Shown: positions 30,301 to 35,089 of the stretch, piece after piece
How positions within the stretch are numbered: the first letter of the stretch is position 1
How the letters are laid out: every line of letters starts with the position of its first letter
Assembly: GCF_000173975.1 (NCBI RefSeq)
Contig: NZ_ACEP01000119.1
Span: 1 to 35,089, forward strand
Length of the DNA stretch: 35,089 nucleotides
Direction: 5' to 3'
DNA from: Anaerobutyricum hallii DSM 3353
Lineage (GTDB): Bacteria; Bacillota; Clostridia; Lachnospirales; Lachnospiraceae
Position numbers and translations under genes: made by a program
Notes under the pieces: model-generated
The model's input: only the letters and a program-made list of their open reading frames with translations
What the model was told of the DNA's origin: nothing
Database searches by the model: none

Positions 30301-30546
30301 CTGGATTTAATTTTAGGACATCAGATTGATCTTATCATCGATACACCTTCACAGGGTATTGAAAGAAGCAAAGATGGTTTTGTTATCCGTCGTCATGCGG
30401 TAGAAACAGGTGTGAACTGTCTGACTTCTCTTGATACAGCAAACGCCTTACTTACCAGCTTAGAGTCTTCCTGCCGAGAAGATTTATCTTTAGTGGATAT
30501 CGCAGAAATTGATAAAGAGATTGAGAGCAAGATTAACGAGGCATAA
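27313..30546 (+). CDS. carB: Carbamoyl-phosphate synthase large subunit
   Basis: CarB makes carbamoyl-phosphate from bicarbonate, ammonia and two ATP. The 1077-residue protein has the expected duplicated design. The first half starts [20 protein letters not shown] with an ATP-grasp domain ([14 protein letters not shown]). An oligomerisation region follows ([15 protein letters not shown]), then a second half ([34 protein letters not shown]) and a C-terminal methylglyoxal-synthase-like regulatory domain ([17 protein letters not shown]). ATG 27313 was chosen because GGAGG lies 9 bases upstream within the end of carA; an in-frame TTG at 27304 would lie inside that site's spacing. No damage is visible. 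Confidence 0.97.
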   Translation: [1077 protein letters not shown]

Positions 30547-30654
30547 AAAGGGAAGTGAATCCCTGATATAAATAAATATGTACTCATGGAGTCTTTTATG
30601 CATTTACCCTTGCAAAAGATTTCATGGGTACATAGCATAATTGGGAGGATACCA

Positions 30655-31986
30655 ATGGGAAATTATACAAAGCAGGATATTATTCAGCTTGTGGAAGAAA
30701 AAGATGTACAGTTTATAAGACTTCAGTTTACAGATGTATCTGGTACCTTAAAGAATGTGGCAATCACAGCCAGCCAGCTTGAAAAAGCATTAGATAATAA
30801 GTGTATGTTTGATGGCTCATCTATTGAGGGATTTGTCCGCATTGAGGAATCCGATATGTACTTATATCCAGATCTTAATACATTTGAGATTCTTCCGTGG
30901 CGTCCACAGCATGGCAAAGTTGCCCGTTTCATGTGCGATGTATATCGACCAGAGGGCGTGCCTTTCGAGGGAGACAGCCGTTATGTATTGAAAAAAGTAT
31001 TAAAAAAAGCGGCAAAGATGGGATATACTTTTGATGTAGGACCAGAATGTGAATTCTTCCTTTTCCATACGGATGATAATGGACAGCCGACAAATATCAC
31101 ACATGAAAAGGCAAGTTATTTTGATGTTACTCCATTAGATTTAGGAGAGAATGCACGAAGAGATATCGTTCTTACATTAGAGAGTATGGGCTTCGAGATT
31201 GAGGCTTCTCATCATGAAGTAGCTCCGGCACAGCATGAGATTGACTTTAAGTATGATAATGCATTAGTAACAGCAGATAATATCATGACATTTAAGATGG
31301 TTGTAAAGACCATTGCAAAAAGACATGGATTGTATGCGACCTTTATGCCAAAGCCAATTACAGATGTAGACGGTTCTGGAATGCATATCAATATGTCCCT
31401 TGAAAAAGATGGAAAGAACATTTTCTTTGATAAGAGCAATCCGATGGGACTGAGCAAAGAATGTTATCATTTCATTGCAGGTCTTATTAAGCATGCTAAA
31501 GGTATGTCCTGTATTTGTAATCCTCTTGTAAACTCCTACAAAAGACTGGTTCCGGGTTATGAAGCACCGGTAGCAATCTGCTGGTCTTCCATTAACCGAA
31601 GTCCATTAATCCGTATTCCGGCATCGAGAGGTGCAGGAACAAGAATCGAATTCAGAAGTCCTGACCCGGCAGCAAACCCATATCTTGTTATGGCACTTTG
31701 TCTTGCAGCAGGTCTTGATGGAATTGAGAATGAATTAGAAGCGCCAGAACCAATCGGTAAAAATATGTATTTACTTACAGAAGAACAGATTGCTGATATG
31801 AATATTGATGTCCTTCCGGCAACACTTGGAGAAGCCTGTGATGCCTTTGAAGAGGATAAATATATTCAGGAAGTTTTGGGAGAGCATATCAGTAAAAAAT
31901 ATTTGGAAGCAAAGAGAAAAGAATGGCATGAATATTGCAGACAGGTTTCTGATTGGGAAACAGAAGCATATCTTTATAAATACTAA
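30655..31986 (+). CDS. glnA: Glutamine synthetase, type I
   Basis: GlnA condenses glutamate and ammonia to glutamine using ATP, supplying the amide nitrogen used by CarA just upstream. At 443 residues it fits the GSI-alpha type of Firmicutes. Visible signatures are [17 protein letters not shown] and [10 protein letters not shown] at the start, GPECEFFLF with metal-binding Glu, [22 protein letters not shown], and [20 protein letters not shown]. The NMYLLTEEQ region differs from the NLYDLP adenylylation loop, so adenylylation control is unlikely. The frame is open from 30586, but ATG 30655 follows GGGAGG. It may be read from its own promoter in the 108-base gap after carB, which I could not define with confidence. 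Confidence 0.96.
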   Translation: MGNYTKQDIIQLVEEKDVQFIRLQFTDVSGTLKNVAITASQLEKALDNKCMFDGSSIEGFVRIEESDMYLYPDLNTFEILPWRPQHGKVARFMCDVYRPEGVPFEGDSRYVLKKVLKKAAKMGYTFDVGPECEFFLFHTDDNGQPTNITHEKASYFDVTPLDLGENARRDIVLTLESMGFEIEASHHEVAPAQHEIDFKYDNALVTADNIMTFKMVVKTIAKRHGLYATFMPKPITDVDGSGMHINMSLEKDGKNIFFDKSNPMGLSKECYHFIAGLIKHAKGMSCICNPLVNSYKRLVPGYEAPVAICWSSINRSPLIRIPASRGAGTRIEFRSPDPAANPYLVMALCLAAGLDGIENELEAPEPIGKNMYLLTEEQIADMNIDVLPATLGEACDAFEEDKYIQEVLGEHISKKYLEAKRKEWHEYCRQVSDWETEAYLYKY

Positions 31987-32053
31987 CAGCTCAGCTGCCT
32001 AAAATATCGACTGTAGATTGAAAAACTGGAATCCTTATGAGGGTGAGTGGAAA

Positions 32054-32596
32054 GTGCTGAATATTGTTGTTGTGTTTCCGAAAAAGGAAATTGTACTAAA
32101 AATGAAAAATGTTCTAATAAAGAATGGCTTTGATGTGTCAGCTGTCTGTGTTACCGGAGCACAGGCGATTCAGGCAGTGGAAAGACTGGAAGCGGGTGTT
32201 GTTGTCTGCGGCATCCGCTTTGCTGATATGATATATGATGAATTAAAAGAGTGTATTCCAGATACTTTTGAGATGGTCGTTATTGCCAGCAATGCCCAGT
32301 GGCAGGAATATGGAGATGATGATGTCATTTATCTGCCATTGCCGTTAAAAGCATATGATCTGGTAGATACCGTATCGGATCTGCTGACAGATATACATAG
32401 AAGATTAAAGCGGGAAAGGGAAAAGCCGAATAAGAGATCTTCTGCTGATCAGGGAGTTATTAATCAGGCAAAGTCTTTATTAATGGAGAAAAATGAATTG
32501 ACAGAAGAAGAGGCGCACCGTTACCTTCAGAAGAGAAGTATGGATAATGGAACGAATATGGTAGAAACGGCCTATATGGTTTTGCAGGTTTTTTGA
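32054..32596 (+). CDS. ANTAR-domain response regulator-like antiterminator
   Basis: The 180-residue product has a receiver-like N-terminal part (MLNIVVVFPKKEIVLKMKNV, VVCGIRFADMIYDEL). Its C-terminal ANTAR domain runs about residues 125-180 (INQAKSLLMEKNELTEEEAH, RYLQKRSMDNGTNMVETAYM). ANTAR proteins bind paired hairpins in leader RNA and prevent termination. The receiver lacks a clear acidic phosphorylation triad, so phospho-independent control is likely. GTG 32054 follows GAGGGTGAG; a longer TTG start at 32018 is possible. Location directly after glnA is consistent with control of nitrogen assimilation genes. Confidence 0.88.
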   Translation: MLNIVVVFPKKEIVLKMKNVLIKNGFDVSAVCVTGAQAIQAVERLEAGVVVCGIRFADMIYDELKECIPDTFEMVVIASNAQWQEYGDDDVIYLPLPLKAYDLVDTVSDLLTDIHRRLKREREKPNKRSSADQGVINQAKSLLMEKNELTEEEAHRYLQKRSMDNGTNMVETAYMVLQVF

Positions 32597-32830
32597 TCCG
32601 GCATTTTTGAAACTGTATAGAATGAAAGTAGATTTTTGCGCTTTTTAATAAGTTGTTTTGGAAATCTTTGCTTAATTTCATAAGTAAAACACACTTTATA
32701 AATGAAATCTTGCAGGTGAAATCTAAATAATTGTAAGAATTTTATTGAAAAATGAGGATAACTCTTGTTAAATAACGAAGATTATCGTATATTTTAAGTT
32801 GCTTATATGTGCAAAAGAAGGGAGCAGCCT

Positions 32831-33679
32831 ATGAAGTTTACAAAGATGCATGGAATAGGAAATGATTACGTTTATGTAAATTGTTTCGAAGAATCAATAA
32901 AGAATCCTGCAGAAGTATCAAAGTTTGTCAGTGACCGTCATTTTGGAATCGGTTCAGATGGATTAATTCTTATCAGTCCGTCTGCAAAAGCAGATTTTCG
33001 TATGAATATCTATAATGCAGATGGTTCTCAGGCAGAAATGTGCGGAAACGGTATCCGTTGTGTGGCAAAATATGTGTATGATTATGGTCTGACAGATAAG
33101 ACAGAGATTTCTGTCGAAACTTTAGCGGGAATCAAATATTTAAAACTTCAGGTGGAAAATGGCAAAGTAGCAACCGTAGAAGTAAATATGGGTGCACCAA
33201 TCCTTGAACCAAAGAAAATTCCAGTTGCAGTAGAGAATAATCCAGTAGTGGATGTCCCTGTTGAAGTAAAGGGAAAAACTTACCATATGACATGCGTATC
33301 TATGGGGAATCCTCATGCGATTATCTTTATGGATAACGTAAAGGAATTAGATATCGAAGCTATTGGGCCATATTTCGAAAATCATCCGGTATTTCCGAAA
33401 AGAACAAACACAGAGTTTGTGGAAGTGTTAGACAAAAACACAGTAAATATGAGAGTATGGGAGCGCGGCAGTGATGAGACACTCGCCTGTGGAACAGGTG
33501 CCTGTGCAACTACCGTTGCCTGTATATTAAATAACAAGACAGAAGACGAAGTTACAGTACACTTACTTGGAGGAGATTTAAAAATTCGCTGGGACCGCAA
33601 AGAAAACTTAGTTTATATGACCGGTCCGGCAACCGTTGTATTTGATGGGGAAATTACTCTTCCGGAAGGAATACTGTAA
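32831..33679 (+). CDS. dapF: Diaminopimelate epimerase
   Basis: DapF converts LL- to meso-diaminopimelate, the last intermediate before lysine and a building block of peptidoglycan. The 282-residue protein has both halves of the pseudosymmetric fold. The two catalytic cysteines are visible in [10 protein letters not shown] near residue 72 and [11 protein letters not shown] near residue 220. The start [16 protein letters not shown] is the family signature, so ATG 32831 (behind GGGAGC) is preferred to the upstream in-frame ATG at 32807. dapL follows after 36 bases, completing the aminotransferase route. Confidence 0.97.
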   Translation: MKFTKMHGIGNDYVYVNCFEESIKNPAEVSKFVSDRHFGIGSDGLILISPSAKADFRMNIYNADGSQAEMCGNGIRCVAKYVYDYGLTDKTEISVETLAGIKYLKLQVENGKVATVEVNMGAPILEPKKIPVAVENNPVVDVPVEVKGKTYHMTCVSMGNPHAIIFMDNVKELDIEAIGPYFENHPVFPKRTNTEFVEVLDKNTVNMRVWERGSDETLACGTGACATTVACILNNKTEDEVTVHLLGGDLKIRWDRKENLVYMTGPATVVFDGEITLPEGIL

Positions 33680-33715
33680 TAGACAGCAGTAGGCGAAAGC
33701 CAGTTAGGAGCAGCT

Positions 33716-34930
33716 ATGTTTAAAGTAAACGAGAATTATTTAAAACTGCCAGGAAGCTATCTTTTTTCTAATATTGGGAAAAAAGTAGCAGCATACAAAG
33801 AGGCAAATCCAGACAAATCTATTATCAGTTTAGGAATTGGTGACGTAACACAGCCATTAGCACCAGAGATCATCAAAAGTCTTCACAGTGCAGTAGATGA
33901 AATGGGAAAAGCAGAAACTTTCCGCGGATATGCACCAGACCTTGGATATGAATTCTTAAGAAATGCAATCGTAGATGGTGACTACAAGAGCCGTGGATGT
34001 GATATCAGTGCCGATGAAATCTTTGTCAGCGATGGTGCAAAATGTGATTCCGGAAACATTCAGGAAATTTTCAGTGTAGATAACAAAATTGCTGTATGTG
34101 ACCCTGTATACCCAGTTTATGTTGACACAAATGTTATGGCAGGAAGAACAGGAACATATAATCCGACAACAGAAACATGGAGCGATGTAATCTACATGCC
34201 ATGTACAGCAGAGAACGATTTCGTACCAGACTTCCCAAAAGAAGAACCAGATATCATTTATCTTTGCTTCCCAAATAATCCAACAGGAACGACAATCACA
34301 AAAGCACAGCTTCAGGAATGGGTTGACTATGCAAACAAAATCGGTGCAGTAATCATCTATGATGCCGCTTATGAAGCATATATCAGCGAAGATGATGTAG
34401 CACATAGCATCTACGAATGTGAAGGAGCAAGAACTTGTGCAATCGAGCTTCGAAGCTTCTCCAAAAATGCAGGATTCACAGGAACAAGACTTGGTTTCAC
34501 CGTTGTCCCTAAAGACTTAAAAGCAGGAGACGTTGCTTTACATTCCTTATGGGCAAGACGTCACGGAACAAAGTATAATGGTGCTCCATATATCATCCAG
34601 AGAGCCGGCGAAGCTTGCTACAGCGAAGCTGGAAAAGCACAGTTAAAAGAGCAGGTTGCGTTCTACATGAACAATGCCAAAATCATCAAAGAAGGCTTAA
34701 AAGACGCGGGATATACTGTATTTGGCGGAGTAAACGCACCATACATCTGGTTGCAGACTCCAGACAAAATGCCATCCTGGGATTTCTTTGACTTCTTATT
34801 AAATAAAGCAAACGTAGTAGGAACACCAGGTTCAGGATTTGGACCAAGCGGAGAGGGATACTTCCGACTCACAGCATTTGGCTCCTATGAGAATACATTA
34901 GAAGCTATCGAGAGAATTAAGGCTCTCTAA
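33716..34930 (+). CDS. dapL: LL-diaminopimelate aminotransferase
   Basis: DapL makes LL-diaminopimelate from tetrahydrodipicolinate and glutamate in one PLP-dependent step, bypassing the succinylated or acetylated routes. The 404-residue protein is a fold-type I aminotransferase. Motifs seen are [18 protein letters not shown] near residue 37, [46 protein letters not shown], and [15 protein letters not shown] near residue 249, whose lysine binds PLP. The end [12 protein letters not shown] carries the carboxylate-binding arginine. Start ATG 33716 follows TAGGAGC. It is in an operon with dapF, which acts on its product. The last 159 bases of the window after it hold nothing I can identify. Confidence 0.96.
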   Translation: MFKVNENYLKLPGSYLFSNIGKKVAAYKEANPDKSIISLGIGDVTQPLAPEIIKSLHSAVDEMGKAETFRGYAPDLGYEFLRNAIVDGDYKSRGCDISADEIFVSDGAKCDSGNIQEIFSVDNKIAVCDPVYPVYVDTNVMAGRTGTYNPTTETWSDVIYMPCTAENDFVPDFPKEEPDIIYLCFPNNPTGTTITKAQLQEWVDYANKIGAVIIYDAAYEAYISEDDVAHSIYECEGARTCAIELRSFSKNAGFTGTRLGFTVVPKDLKAGDVALHSLWARRHGTKYNGAPYIIQRAGEACYSEAGKAQLKEQVAFYMNNAKIIKEGLKDAGYTVFGGVNAPYIWLQTPDKMPSWDFFDFLLNKANVVGTPGSGFGPSGEGYFRLTAFGSYENTLEAIERIKAL

Positions 34931-35089
34931 ATTCTGGTTTGCGTAGCAAAACAAACAGACGGCGCTACAGAAGCATAGCAATCGGATTGCCAGAAGAATT
35001 ATTAAGAAGAAGCCCTAAAAAATTTATTGATTTTGTTCCGTTGTGCTAAACGCTCCATTTTGCCCAATAAAGCAGAAACTTCGCAAAAA

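Noticed and set aside
30547-30654. A distinct glnA promoter (TTGCAA near 30609 with CATAAT)
   Set aside because: The spacing of about 20 bases is poor, and read-through from carB is equally possible.
33956-34405. Minus-strand 149-codon frame inside dapL, rich in Cys and Ile
   Set aside because: Antisense shadow of a conserved aminotransferase gene.
1-35089. CRISPR arrays, tRNA, rRNA or other known structured RNA genes
   Set aside because: No regularly spaced direct repeats and no cloverleaf or rRNA-like stretch were seen on either strand.

Overview
The window looks like a chromosomal segment of a low-GC Firmicute, most likely family Lachnospiraceae; the genus cannot be fixed by eye. The evidence is the housekeeping block carA-carB-glnA-ANTAR regulator-dapF-dapL, strong AGGAGG ribosome binding sites, T-rich intrinsic terminators, and accessory gene families typical of gut clostridia. 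About two thirds of the window is mobile or accessory DNA.

Layout. (1) 1-6440: element backbone with a small serine recombinase and an ordered recombination operon (hydrophobic leader peptide, DUF932 protein, two DUF5688-like proteins, YqaJ-type exonuclease, Rad52-like annealing protein), then two tiny genes (an excisionase-like HTH protein and an Rpn-tail-like peptide). (2) 6480-8426: a self-contained three-gene operon with its own promoter and terminator. It encodes a small unrecognised protein, a Vsr-like endonuclease without a methyltransferase partner, and a HEPN (R-x4-H) protein. I consider it a candidate undescribed defence system. (3) 8465-12603: remnants of a primase-helicase gene and a nuclease, followed by a nearly full-length minus-strand primase-helicase (copy 1, one frameshift) and a divergent small gene. 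(4) 12681-16605: chromosome-like cell-envelope genes (small ORF, GT2 glycosyltransferase, YfhO-type membrane protein, start of a DUF1002/YpuA-like secreted protein). (5) 16603-25260: a second mobile element. Its primase-helicase copy 2 is truncated by a junction inside the DUF1002 gene and also frameshifted. It continues with a divergent acidic gene, coiled-coil protein, P-loop ATPase, HTH remnant, small accessory protein and large serine recombinase. (6) 25264-25860: the 3' part of a peptidoglycan-binding protein gene split by that element. (7) 25971-34930: the core chromosome, with a carAB operon behind a long leader carrying a terminator hairpin, glnA, an ANTAR regulator, and the last steps of diaminopimelate/lysine synthesis.

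How it fits together. Three copies or remnants of one primase-helicase family, two matching upstream regulatory regions and two related divergent genes indicate at least two related, apparently non-conjugative and capsid-less elements stacked and rearranged here. The 3' side of the helicase holds different cargo in each preserved case: the Vsr/HEPN operon at one and a nuclease remnant at another. The junction at about 16604 joins a host gene to the middle of a helicase and most simply reflects a deletion that removed the left end of the second element. All functional statements are from reading the sequence; no database search was run.
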